This document shows positions 26,173 to 35,835 of a DNA stretch of 64,000 bases, one piece after another (position 1 is the stretch's first letter; each line of letters begins with the position of its first letter). The stretch is from NCBI RefSeq assembly GCF_009707515.1, contig NZ_WLYI01000010.1:80674-144673 (forward strand). Direction: 5' to 3'. This DNA comes from Pseudomonas karstica (GTDB lineage: Bacteria > Pseudomonadota > Gammaproteobacteria > Pseudomonadales > Pseudomonadaceae). Under the pieces are notes generated by a model that made no database searches, was not told where the DNA came from, and saw only the letters and a list, made by a program, of their open reading frames with translations. A program made the position numbers and the translations under genes.

Positions 26173-29100
26173 ATGGCTCAGGCCACCCCCGCTTCGAGTA
26201 CAGAACACGTGCTTTACCCTCTTACCGCCCCGCAACTGGATATCTGGTTGGACCAGGTACTGCATGGTGATAGCCCGCTTTACAACATCGGCGGCTATGC
26301 GCGCATCAATGGCCCGGTCGATGCCTCAAGGCTGCAGCAAGCGATCAACCAGGTAGCCGGCCGCTACGACGCGCTACGCATCCAACTGGTACCCGGCTCG
26401 CCTGATCATCCGCTGCCGCGGCAACGGTTCCTCGGGTCGGTCAGCACGCCGCTGGTCTTGCACGACGTATCAGCTCACGACGATCCGCAGGCCAGCGCAC
26501 TGGCCTTGCTCCAGGAAAAACTGCAAACCCCGTTTTCCTTTGAAAGCGGGTTGCTGTTGCGAACCGACCTGCTCAAGGTTCGGCAAGACCTCTACTACTT
26601 TTTCGTCAATTGTCATCACCTGATCATCGACGGCTGGTCCTTCGCCATGATCGGCCGGGCCTTCAGCCAGGCCTATACCGCACTGCATGACCAGACGGAA
26701 AGCGAGGTAACGGCGCCGACCTATCAAGCGTATATCGAGCAACAAAGCACCGCCAAAGACTCGGCCGCCTTCCAGCGCCAACGCCAGTACTGGCTGGATA
26801 AATACCGTACGCTACCCCAGCCCCTGCTCGCGCCCCGCCATCAAGACCGATGGGAGCCACGCCTGACACCCAGCCAGAATCATGCCTGGCGCTTGCCCCG
26901 TGCGCTTTACAATCGTCTCGGCGAACAGGCGAAAGCGTCCGGCCAGGGAACTGTATTCCACGTAATGCTGGCGGTGCTATACAGCTACTTTGCACGGGCC
27001 GAGCAACGCGACGAGATTGTGATCGGCCTGCCCATCCTCAACCGCGCCAATGCCGCACACAAGGCCACGATGGGGTTGTTCGTCGGCATGAGCCCTGTGC
27101 GCCTAAGCCTGGGCACCGACCTGCGCTTTGGGGAACTGGTGGGCAAGATTGCCGTGACCCTCAAGCAGGACTATCGCTATCAACGCTTTCCGTTGAGTGA
27201 ACTGAACCGTGAACTGGGGTTGCAGAACCTGGATCGGCGACAGTTGTTCGACCTGGTGGTGTCCTACGAACAGGATCAGGACACCTGGTACGGCCCGGCA
27301 CCTGCGCAGCCCGTCAAACTCAGCAACGGCTATGAACAGATGCCACTGGCGATGCACATTCGTGAGTCCGCGCCGGACGACGATGTGTGGATGCATTTCA
27401 TCTATAACGAGGCCTATTTCGAAGAAACGCAGATCGCGACGTTGCAACAGCGCTTCATGAACATTGTGCAGTGCGTGGCGGATGATTTCGACGTACCGGT
27501 CAACACTCTTGACCTGATGCCACCCACGGAGCGCCTGGTGTTGCGTGAACGCAATCGCACCGAAGTCGACTACCCCAGGGATGTGCTGCTCCATCAATTG
27601 ATCGAGGCCCAGGCCGCTGCCCGCCCCGAAGCGATCGCCGTGCGCTTCGAGGATCAGGCGCTGACCTATGACCAACTGAACCGACAGGCCAACCAATTGG
27701 CCCATACCCTGCTGGAAACGGGTCTTGACCCGGACGCTCGGGTCGCCATCTGCGTGGAGCGCAGCCTGGAGATGGTGGTAGGCCTGCTGGGTATTCTCAA
27801 GGCGGGCGCCGCCTACGTGCCCCTGGACCCGGGTTATCCCGCAGACCGGTTGAGCCACATGCTGAGCGACAGTGCGCCAAGCGCGCTGATCACCACCCGT
27901 GGATTATTGACGCACCTGCCCGCCGTAACGATGCCCGTGTTGTGCCTGGACACCGACCATGAACGCTTGCGCCAACAACCGGAGCACAACCCGAACGCCA
28001 CTGCGCTGGGGCTGACACCCCAACACCTGGCCTATGTGATTTACACCTCCGGTTCCACCGGCCTGCCTAAGGGGGTCATGAACCAACATGACGGGGTGGT
28101 GAATCGATTGCTCTGGGCTCGTGATGCTTATGGGGTCGATGAACACAGTCGCGTCCTGCAAAAAACCCCGTTCAGTTTCGATGTGTCTGTCTGGGAATTT
28201 TTCCTGCCGTTGCTAAGTGGCGCGCAACTGGTCATCGCCGCCCCCGACGGGCATAAGAACCCTCGCTACTTGATGGACATCATGGCAAGCGCCGGCATCA
28301 CCCTGCTGCATTTCGTCCCGTCGATGTTGCAGGTCTTCCTCGACGAGGTCGAGCCACAGCGCTTACCAGCCCTGAAACAGGTCCTGTGCAGTGGCGAAGC
28401 GCTGCCCCATGCCTTGCAGAAGCGCTTTTTCGAACACTTGCCGAGGGTGCAGTTGCACAACCTCTATGGCCCCACCGAAGCGGCTATTGACGTGACAGCG
28501 TGGCATTGCCGGCCCGACTTGCACGAAGGCATCGTACCGATCGGCCAGCCGATCGCGAATATCCAGATGCATATCCTCGACGCGAACTTGCAACTGTTGC
28601 CACCTGGAGTCGTCGGCGAGCTTCACATCGGTGGCATAGGTGTCGCGCGAGGCTACCTGAACCGCCCCGAACTGACGGCCGAACGATTTATCGACGACCC
28701 GTTCCAGGCCTCCCCCCAGGCTCGCCTGTACAAGACAGGCGATCTGGGGCGCTGGCTGCCCGATGGCAGCATCGAATACCTGGGACGCAACGATTTCCAG
28801 GTAAAAATCCGCGGCCTGCGTATCGAACTTGGCGAGATCGAAGCGCGTCTGCTCGCCTGCAAAGGTGTCAAGGACGTGGTCGTGATCGCTCGCCAGGAAG
28901 CCGAAGGTGATGCATACCTCAGCGCCTATTTGGTGAGCGAACCCGGATGCGTGCTTTCACCGCAAGCGCTGCGGGAAGCTTTGCACCAGCAAGTACCTGA
29001 CTACATGATACCCAGGCACCTGATTCAGCTTGAGCAGTTCCCGTTGAATGTGAACGGCAAGCTGGACCGCAAGGCCTTGCCCGAGCCCATGCAAACCTCG

Positions 29101-32100
29101 GGCAGTACCGATGCGACAGCGCCACGCACCGCGTTGGAACAGGCGCTGGCCGAACTCTGGCAGGACAACCTGAAACGCACTGCACTGGGCGTCCACGACA
29201 ACTACTTCATGCTGGGCGGCGACTCCATGAAGGTCATTCACTTGCAGATCAAGGCTCGTGAACAAGGGATTGCGCTGACGCTGGCGCAGATTTACCAGCA
29301 TCCGACCATCGCTCAACTGGCCCAGCGTCTTCAGACGCAAGACGCCTCACCAACGGGGCTGCAGCCCTTGGCACACATGGCGCCTTTCGCCCAGGTGCCA
29401 CAAGAGATCCGCTTGGCCAGCGCGGGCCTGTTCGATGACGTGTTTGCGGCTTCGCAGTTGCAAGTCGGGATGATCTATCACTCGATGATGCACCCGGACT
29501 CGGCGATCTATCACGACATCTTCCGCTACCGCCTGCGCCTGCGTTGGGATGCGGTGGCCTGGGACCGGGCCTGCAGCACATTGATCCGGCGTCACCCGGC
29601 CCTGCGCATGTCGTTCGACATCGGCCACGCCGAAGTCCCCATGGCCCGGGTGCACTCGAGGGTCGAGTCTCCCGTAAAAGTCATCGATGTCGTCTCACTG
29701 AGCCCCGAGGCACGTACCCAGGCCATTTCCACCTATGTAGAGGAACGCAAGCGCTACCGCGAAGACTGGCATCAAGCGCCGCTGTATCAGTTTTGCGTGT
29801 TCGTCGCGGCAGATGAGATCGACCTGGTTTTCAGCTTCCATCATGCGATTCTCGACGGGTGGAGCGTTGCCACCTTGATGCGCGACCTGATCACCCTCTA
29901 CACCGCGACGCCGGGGGCTGACGCACTGCCCGTCCTGACTACCACGCCGGCCGACTTCGTGGCCCTGGAACAGGAAGCCATCACAGCAGATACGCATCGC
30001 CAGTTCTGGAGCGAGTACCTGCGCGACGCACCCGCCGCCTCCATGACCAGTTGGGTCCATGTAGTTGCCCCGGACCCAACGCCGCACCGCTCGGCCTACC
30101 GAGAAATACCCGCAGTGGATCTGGCCCGGCTCGAAGCGTTCTGCCGTGCCAGGGACCTGCCGTTGCGCGCTGTCTTGCTGACGGCCCACGGTTTTGCGCA
30201 AGCCATCATGTCCAATCAAAAGGAAGTGCTGTGTGGCGTCATCAGCCATGGTCGGCCAGAGTTCGAAGATGCCGCCTCGGTCCTGGGGCTGTTCCTCAAT
30301 ACCCTGCCCGTGCGCTTCAGCACCCAGGGCCAGAGTTGGCTTGAGGTGGTCCGGGCCTCGATTGCCCAGGAACAACAGGTGTTCGCTCATCGGCGCTACC
30401 CATTTGCACTGATTCACCGCGAAACCGACGTGGACTTGAACGTGGTGTTCAATTACGTCGATTTTTATGTGCTCAAAGACATGGTGGCACAAGGCGAAGA
30501 AGTCCTCACTGACTGGGAGACAACGGAAGCGAGCAACTATGACTTGCTGACCACGATAGGCCGTCATCCTGGCAACGGCTCACTGATGTTGAAGATGGAC
30601 TACCGCACTGCGCGGGTCGCCACCAGCCAGGTCGATGCCTATGCCGATTACTTGCTGCGCACGCTGGAATTGATGATGGCCGCGCCCGACGCCAAGCCCT
30701 GCATACCGGCCTGGTCACCGACTTTCGAGCAGGCCACGCCAACCTCGGCCGCAGCATTGCCTCATGGCAATCTGTCGAGCTTGTTGCTGGACAGTTTCGT
30801 CCGCCATGACGAACGGACCGCCGTGGGTCTTGACCAGGCCCGCCTGTCATACCGCCAACTGAGCAACGCCAGTGCACAACTGGTGAGCTGGCTGCACCAG
30901 CACGGTATCGGCCAGGGAGATCGGGTTGCAATCATGATGCCCCGCTCGCCTGACCTGATCATTGCCCTGCTCGGTGTCATACAGGCCGGCGCCGCGTATG
31001 TACCGATTGACCTGAGCTACCCGGATGACCGCATCCGGCTGATTCTCGAAGATTCACAACCGTGCCTCGTATTATTCGCCGACGCGTCTGCGAACCTGGC
31101 GACGACACTGGCAGGCGAGGCAGACAAGCGTCACTGGGACAGCGTGGTCGCCGGGTTCGATGGCAATCTGGCGCACAGTCACGACCTGGTTGCATCCATC
31201 GCGACCAACATTGAGGGTGAAGATAACGCTTACGTGCTCTATACGTCGGGCTCCACGGGCCGTCCCAAGGGCGTAGCAATGCCGCACCGTGCGTTGACCA
31301 ATATGATCCTTTGGCAGAACCGCCGGCAGGCGCAAGACGCCTGCCCGGCCGAATCGCTGAAGACGCTGCAATATTCGCCCATTTCGTTCGACGTATCGTT
31401 CCAGGAGATTCTCTCGACCCTGTCTTGCGGCGCAGAGCTGGTGATGATTGATGAAGCGCTGCGCTATGACTTCATCCGGTTATTGAAATTCATCTGCGCG
31501 CAGGAGGTGAATCGCCTGTTCCTGCCCTACGTTGCCTTCCAGGGCCTGGCCGAAGTTGCCATGCAGCTGGGGATCCGTCCCGTATCGTTGCGCCAGGTCA
31601 ACGTGGCCGGTGAGCAGCTGAAAATCACGGGCGAAATCCGTGGCCTGATTGATGGCCTCGACGATTGCCGGGTCGAAAACCACTACGGCCCCACCGAGGC
31701 CCATGTGGTCACGAGCCTGAAGCTTGAAGGCGCCACGGCGACCTGGCCGAGCATGCCGCCGATCGGCAGACCCATCGACGGGGTACGCATGCATGTCCTG
31801 GATGCGGCGGGTAACGCATGTCCGGTCGGGGTGATGGGTGACCTGTTCATCGAAGGTGCATGCCTGGCCAACGGTTACTGGAGTCGACCCGACCTGACCG
31901 ACGAACGCTTTATCTATCGGCAGCTGGAGGGCGAGACTCGGCGATTGTATGAAACTGGAGACATCGGGTTCTACCTGCCCTGGGGCGACCTCGTCTATCA
32001 GGGCCGTAGCGACGCACAAGTCAAAATCCGCGGTTATCGCATCGAGCTGGGCGAGATTGAAGTGGCCATTCATGGCTCTGCCCGGTTCGGAGCTGATATC

Positions 32101-33477
32101 CAGCAGGTGGCGGTCATCGACAAGCCTGCAAGCGATGGCAGTCGTTATCTGGTGGGCTTCATCCAGGCTATGCCGGGGCGCACGCCGGACCTGGATCAAC
32201 TCAAGGCCGAAATGCGCCTGGCGCTGCCCGACTACATGGTGCCGAACACGCTGGTGAGCATTGCGCAACTGCCGCTGGGCCCCACCGGCAAGATCGACCG
32301 TCAGCGCTTGCAGAAGGTAGAGGTTCAAAACACCTTGCTGCGCGCCTTTACCGCGCCCAGAAATGCCAGGGAAGACCTGCTGCAAGCCTATTGGCAAGAA
32401 ACCCTGGGTCTGGAAGACATCAGCGTCCATGACAACTTCTTCGAGCTCGGTGGCAACTCGCTCAAGGCGGTGCAACTGGTTGCCATGCTGGCCAGGCATC
32501 AGGGCCTGGAGCCGTCATTGTCAGACTTCATCCAGGCCCCGACCATCGCCGAATTCGCCCAGGTGTTGCAACAGACCGAAACCGGACACCCTGACACCGG
32601 CGCGCTGGTGGATTTCAAAAACGCCACGGGCAAGCCGACCCTGTTCCTGGTGCATCCCATCGGAGGGCACGTGCTGTGCTATGCGGCTCTGGCGCGAGTC
32701 CTCAAGCACCAGGTGCATCTTTATGCACTGCAAGCACCGGGAACATGGGATGCCCGTGAGCCATTGCAATCGGTGCAAACCCAGGCGGTGTATTACGCAG
32801 ATGCCATTGAACAGGTCGCGCCTGAAGGCCCGTTGAATATTGGTGGCTGGTCTTATGGCGGCGTCGTGGCGTATGAGCTGGCGAGCGAGTTGCAGCGGCG
32901 CGGGCGGAGTCTGCACAACGTGTTTCTACTCGACACCATCGTGCGCGTCAGGCAGGGCGAGGTGCAGATCGAACGCACCGAGTTCATGAATTGGTTCATG
33001 TGGGAATTGCTCAGCGGCGACGGTCAAAAGGAATACGACTACCAGGCCCTGGATTTCTCTTCCATGAGCGACTCACACGCCTTCGAGGCGATCAGGCAGC
33101 ATGGCATTGACCAGGGCATGTTCGACGAAACCATCACCCTGGCGACACTGGATCAATTGTTCCGAGTCTTCCATGCCAACTGGCAGGGGCTGCTGGACTA
33201 CCGCTTCCCGCCACTGGACTTGCCTATCACGCTGTTCGCCGCGGATGTGGAGCTGCCCGATGTGCTGCAAGCCCCGCATGAACTGGTGGGTACCGCATTT
33301 CGCGATCCGTACCGCGGGTGGCGCTCGATTGCTCCCCAAGTACAGCGAGTCGCCGTGGAAGGCGACCATTTGACCATGATGCGCGAGCCTCATATCGAAG
33401 GGGTGGGCGAATTCATCAAGTTACGCATAGACGCGACCCGGGCCAGGAGCGCTGGTTCCAGGGCGGCACTCGCCTAA
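26173..33477 (+). CDS. braB: Two-module NRPS, C-A(Ser)-PCP-C-A(Pro?)-PCP-TE (BraB-like)
   Basis: A 2434-residue nonribosomal peptide synthetase. Domains: C1 (about 12-450; HHLIIDG, His148-149/Asp153); A1 (about 480-965; TSGSTG from 626, invariant Lys963); PCP1 (LGGDS, Ser1018); C2 (about 1080-1500; HHAILDG, 1223-1229); A2 (about 1545-2045; TSGSTG from 1691, Lys2040); PCP2 (LGGNS, Ser2096); TE (about 2125-2425; GWSYGG, Ser2227 and His2399). A leading C domain implies acylation of the first residue by a fatty acid. Aligned to the GrsA positions, the A1 code is D-V-W-H-L-S-L-I-D-K, canonical for Ser, and A2 is D-V-Q-F-N-A-H-V-V-K, nearest Pro. The predicted product is an N-acyl-Ser-Pro dipeptide released by the TE, as for brabantamide. 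The ribosome site GGAG lies 8 bases before the ATG. All catalytic motifs are intact. Confidence 0.85.
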   Translation: MAQATPASSTEHVLYPLTAPQLDIWLDQVLHGDSPLYNIGGYARINGPVDASRLQQAINQVAGRYDALRIQLVPGSPDHPLPRQRFLGSVSTPLVLHDVSAHDDPQASALALLQEKLQTPFSFESGLLLRTDLLKVRQDLYYFFVNCHHLIIDGWSFAMIGRAFSQAYTALHDQTESEVTAPTYQAYIEQQSTAKDSAAFQRQRQYWLDKYRTLPQPLLAPRHQDRWEPRLTPSQNHAWRLPRALYNRLGEQAKASGQGTVFHVMLAVLYSYFARAEQRDEIVIGLPILNRANAAHKATMGLFVGMSPVRLSLGTDLRFGELVGKIAVTLKQDYRYQRFPLSELNRELGLQNLDRRQLFDLVVSYEQDQDTWYGPAPAQPVKLSNGYEQMPLAMHIRESAPDDDVWMHFIYNEAYFEETQIATLQQRFMNIVQCVADDFDVPVNTLDLMPPTERLVLRERNRTEVDYPRDVLLHQLIEAQAAARPEAIAVRFEDQALTYDQLNRQANQLAHTLLETGLDPDARVAICVERSLEMVVGLLGILKAGAAYVPLDPGYPADRLSHMLSDSAPSALITTRGLLTHLPAVTMPVLCLDTDHERLRQQPEHNPNATALGLTPQHLAYVIYTSGSTGLPKGVMNQHDGVVNRLLWARDAYGVDEHSRVLQKTPFSFDVSVWEFFLPLLSGAQLVIAAPDGHKNPRYLMDIMASAGITLLHFVPSMLQVFLDEVEPQRLPALKQVLCSGEALPHALQKRFFEHLPRVQLHNLYGPTEAAIDVTAWHCRPDLHEGIVPIGQPIANIQMHILDANLQLLPPGVVGELHIGGIGVARGYLNRPELTAERFIDDPFQASPQARLYKTGDLGRWLPDGSIEYLGRNDFQVKIRGLRIELGEIEARLLACKGVKDVVVIARQEAEGDAYLSAYLVSEPGCVLSPQALREALHQQVPDYMIPRHLIQLEQFPLNVNGKLDRKALPEPMQTSGSTDATAPRTALEQALAELWQDNLKRTALGVHDNYFMLGGDSMKVIHLQIKAREQGIALTLAQIYQHPTIAQLAQRLQTQDASPTGLQPLAHMAPFAQVPQEIRLASAGLFDDVFAASQLQVGMIYHSMMHPDSAIYHDIFRYRLRLRWDAVAWDRACSTLIRRHPALRMSFDIGHAEVPMARVHSRVESPVKVIDVVSLSPEARTQAISTYVEERKRYREDWHQAPLYQFCVFVAADEIDLVFSFHHAILDGWSVATLMRDLITLYTATPGADALPVLTTTPADFVALEQEAITADTHRQFWSEYLRDAPAASMTSWVHVVAPDPTPHRSAYREIPAVDLARLEAFCRARDLPLRAVLLTAHGFAQAIMSNQKEVLCGVISHGRPEFEDAASVLGLFLNTLPVRFSTQGQSWLEVVRASIAQEQQVFAHRRYPFALIHRETDVDLNVVFNYVDFYVLKDMVAQGEEVLTDWETTEASNYDLLTTIGRHPGNGSLMLKMDYRTARVATSQVDAYADYLLRTLELMMAAPDAKPCIPAWSPTFEQATPTSAAALPHGNLSSLLLDSFVRHDERTAVGLDQARLSYRQLSNASAQLVSWLHQHGIGQGDRVAIMMPRSPDLIIALLGVIQAGAAYVPIDLSYPDDRIRLILEDSQPCLVLFADASANLATTLAGEADKRHWDSVVAGFDGNLAHSHDLVASIATNIEGEDNAYVLYTSGSTGRPKGVAMPHRALTNMILWQNRRQAQDACPAESLKTLQYSPISFDVSFQEILSTLSCGAELVMIDEALRYDFIRLLKFICAQEVNRLFLPYVAFQGLAEVAMQLGIRPVSLRQVNVAGEQLKITGEIRGLIDGLDDCRVENHYGPTEAHVVTSLKLEGATATWPSMPPIGRPIDGVRMHVLDAAGNACPVGVMGDLFIEGACLANGYWSRPDLTDERFIYRQLEGETRRLYETGDIGFYLPWGDLVYQGRSDAQVKIRGYRIELGEIEVAIHGSARFGADIQQVAVIDKPASDGSRYLVGFIQAMPGRTPDLDQLKAEMRLALPDYMVPNTLVSIAQLPLGPTGKIDRQRLQKVEVQNTLLRAFTAPRNAREDLLQAYWQETLGLEDISVHDNFFELGGNSLKAVQLVAMLARHQGLEPSLSDFIQAPTIAEFAQVLQQTETGHPDTGALVDFKNATGKPTLFLVHPIGGHVLCYAALARVLKHQVHLYALQAPGTWDAREPLQSVQTQAVYYADAIEQVAPEGPLNIGGWSYGGVVAYELASELQRRGRSLHNVFLLDTIVRVRQGEVQIERTEFMNWFMWELLSGDGQKEYDYQALDFSSMSDSHAFEAIRQHGIDQGMFDETITLATLDQLFRVFHANWQGLLDYRFPPLDLPITLFAADVELPDVLQAPHELVGTAFRDPYRGWRSIAPQVQRVAVEGDHLTMMREPHIEGVGEFIKLRIDATRARSAGSRAALA

Positions 33478-33564
33478 CCGCTACCGACGGCAACGGAGCA
33501 GGACTGACAGCTCCGCTTGACTTAAATGCCCGGTAGATTCGGGCTTGATACAGGTGAAAACAGC

Positions 33565-34725
33565 ATGACAGAACCCAGGAAAGCCATCGTGGTGGGCGCC
33601 GGTATCGGAGGACTGACCGCGGCCATTGCGCTGCAGCGTGCGGGCTGGCAGGTCAAGGTTTTCGAGGCGGCCCAGACGCTGCGTACCGGCGGCACCGGCT
33701 TGTCCGTCATGGCCAATGCCATGGCGGCGCTGCACTCGATCGATGCCCATGTTCCGGTAGAACAGGCAGGCCAGGTGATCCGACAGTTTTTTTTCAAGAA
33801 ACACAATGGAGGCCCCATCACCAGCATGCCCATCCATGAGATCGGCGAGCAGTTGGGTCACCCGAGTGTGAATATCCAGCGCCCCTTGCTGCTGCGTGCT
33901 CTGGCGCAGCAGCTCACACCCGACACCCTGACAACCGGTTTGCGCTGCGTGGGTTACGCCAATCACCCGGATGGCGTGGCGGTACACTTCGAAGATGGCA
34001 GTACCCACGAAGCTGAGCTGCTGGTTGGCGCAGACGGCCTTAACTCGGTGATCCGCCAGCAGATGCTGGGCGAGACGCCAACACGGCCATCGGGTTATAT
34101 CGCCTGGCTGGCGGTAACGCCCTTCAGCCATCCGGTGATGACCGAAGGCTATGTGGCGCATTATTGGGGCCGCGGCAAGCGCTTTGGGCTCTGCGATGTG
34201 GGGGACGGCCAGGCGTATTGGTGGGGGACCTGCAACCACGAAAACGCAGCAGACGCCGCCTTGAACATCAGCAAACAGGAAGTGCTCGACGCGTACGTCG
34301 GCTGGGCACCGGAGGTCATCGCGGCCATCGAGGCCACCCCCGAAAGTGCCCTATTGAAGATGCATGCCCGGGATCGCCAGCCCGTAGAGCAGTTCTGTGA
34401 CGGGCACGTGGCGCTGCTGGGGGACGCGGCTCATCCCATGCTGCCCAGCCTGGGCCAGGGTGCGGCGCAGGCCATTGAAGATGCCGTGGTGCTGGCCGAA
34501 CGCCTGGCGCAAACGCCGGACCTGCGCACCGCGCTGGCGGACTACCAGGCGCATCGACACCCACGGGCTAATGGGATCGTCAATTCCGCGCGCTTCATGA
34601 GTGGCATCGAACAGGCCGAGTCGACATTCGCCTGCTGGTTTCGAGACTGGTATATGCGCCTGACGCCCCAGAGCAGCCTGCGCAAAAAGAACATCGACAT
34701 CCTGTCGTTCAAGCCCAGTGCATAA
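33565..34725 (+). CDS. braC: Class A FAD-dependent monooxygenase (BraC-like)
   Basis: A 386-residue flavoprotein hydroxylase of the PHBH fold. It has GxGxxG in VVGAGIGGLTAAIAL near the N-terminus, the DG motif VGADGLNSVIR in the middle and the GD motif LLGDAAHPMLPSLGQGAAQA. In brabantamide, legonmycin and pyrrolizixenamide biosynthesis a related flavoenzyme performs a Baeyer-Villiger-type oxidation of the bicyclic dipeptide released by the NRPS. The position directly after the Ser/Pro NRPS (87-base gap) supports the same role. The start at ATG 33565 follows AGGTG. A frame opening at 33526 has no ribosome site. Confidence 0.8.
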   Translation: MTEPRKAIVVGAGIGGLTAAIALQRAGWQVKVFEAAQTLRTGGTGLSVMANAMAALHSIDAHVPVEQAGQVIRQFFFKKHNGGPITSMPIHEIGEQLGHPSVNIQRPLLLRALAQQLTPDTLTTGLRCVGYANHPDGVAVHFEDGSTHEAELLVGADGLNSVIRQQMLGETPTRPSGYIAWLAVTPFSHPVMTEGYVAHYWGRGKRFGLCDVGDGQAYWWGTCNHENAADAALNISKQEVLDAYVGWAPEVIAAIEATPESALLKMHARDRQPVEQFCDGHVALLGDAAHPMLPSLGQGAAQAIEDAVVLAERLAQTPDLRTALADYQAHRHPRANGIVNSARFMSGIEQAESTFACWFRDWYMRLTPQSSLRKKNIDILSFKPSA

Positions 34726-34816
34726 GCCATCGCGATGTTTCCGGGCTTCAGCCTCACTTGTCACTGCCTGACAGGCAGGACGATCACATTCTTCCGTGCC
34801 CCATGGAGGGCAAGAT

Positions 34817-35758
34817 ATGCTGGTGTTCATGCTGGTGGTGTTGATAGTGCTTGCTGTGTTTATCGCCTGGGGCTGGTTGACGTATCCGGGCATCGGCCAT
34901 GTCCTGTACGACCTGATCATGGCGTTGGAGGCACGCCTCTACCGGTTGCGAAAAATCACCGTGCCCATCAGCGAGATGACCGTGTCGACCTGGCAAGGTG
35001 GGCCGTGCGAACCGTCCGGCAGCATCCTGATGCTGCACGGCTACAGCGGCGACAAGGAACTCTGGCTGCGCGTTGCCCGGCACTTTGTCGGTGACTACCG
35101 GGTAGTGGTCATCGACCTGCCCGGCCATGGCGAAACCGGCTTCAAGGCCGGCAGTGGCTATGACATCCCAACCCAGGCCCGGCGGGTGATCGAGCTGCTC
35201 GACGCCTGTGGCCTGGACAAGGTCCATGTGATCGGCAACTCCATGGGCGGTTACCTCGCAGCATGGCTGGCGGCCACTTCTCCTGAGCGCGTGCTGAGCC
35301 TGGCGCTACTCGCTCCGTCCGGGGTCAGTTCCCCCCAGCCCAGCGACATGGACCGCCAACTGGCCGCCGGCCATAACCCGTCCCTCGTGCACTCACGCAA
35401 GGATTTCATCTCGTTCTACGCAATGACCATGGCCTCGCCGCCCTGGGTGCCGGGCGTGGTGATGGCGGCCTTGGGCGAGCGTTATGTACAGCGCCGGGAA
35501 GAACTGGCGCAGATTTTCGCCGACTTTAGCGCTAGCCCACCGATGGAACCGCGCCTGGCCGACATCCGCGCCCCGTCGCTGCTGCTCTGGGGTCGCCAGG
35601 ACCGGGTGATCGATGTCAGTAGCGTGCCAGTATGGAGCAAGGGCATCGCGGATTTGAGGGTGGAAACCTGGGACGGGGTCGGTCACCTGCCTATGGTTGA
35701 AAAACCGGCGGAAACCGCAGCGTTGTATCACGAGTTTCTCAAGAAACTGGGCCAATGA
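34817..35758 (+). CDS. Membrane-anchored alpha/beta hydrolase
   Basis: A 313-residue hydrolase. An N-terminal membrane segment (about 2-24, LVFMLVVLIVLAVFIAWGW) precedes an alpha/beta fold with the oxyanion segment LHGYSGDKE, the nucleophile elbow GNSMGG, Asp in WGRQDRV and His in VGHLP. This is a complete triad of monoacylglycerol-lipase/esterase type. The ATG at 34817 has GGAGGG seven bases upstream. It lies 91 bases after braC in the same direction, so it may be co-transcribed. It could be a tailoring or resistance enzyme of the cluster or simply a neighbour. A convergent hairpin follows the stop. Confidence 0.75.
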   Translation: MLVFMLVVLIVLAVFIAWGWLTYPGIGHVLYDLIMALEARLYRLRKITVPISEMTVSTWQGGPCEPSGSILMLHGYSGDKELWLRVARHFVGDYRVVVIDLPGHGETGFKAGSGYDIPTQARRVIELLDACGLDKVHVIGNSMGGYLAAWLAATSPERVLSLALLAPSGVSSPQPSDMDRQLAAGHNPSLVHSRKDFISFYAMTMASPPWVPGVVMAALGERYVQRREELAQIFADFSASPPMEPRLADIRAPSLLLWGRQDRVIDVSSVPVWSKGIADLRVETWDGVGHLPMVEKPAETAALYHEFLKKLGQ

Positions 35759-35790
35759 GTGGCTTGTGACAAGGGATAAGCAGCGTGGGG

Positions 35791-35818
35791 GCGCGCCACT
35801 CTAGTGAGAATGGCGCGC
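35791..35818. terminator. Bidirectional hairpin between convergent genes
   Basis: GCGCGCCA (35791-35798) pairs perfectly with TGGCGCGC (35811-35818), with TCT/AGA able to extend the stem inside the loop. There is no T run. It lies between the hydrolase stop (35758) and the pssA stop (35836). Confidence 0.55.
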
Positions 35819-35835
35819 TGAAACTCCTGTGCTGT

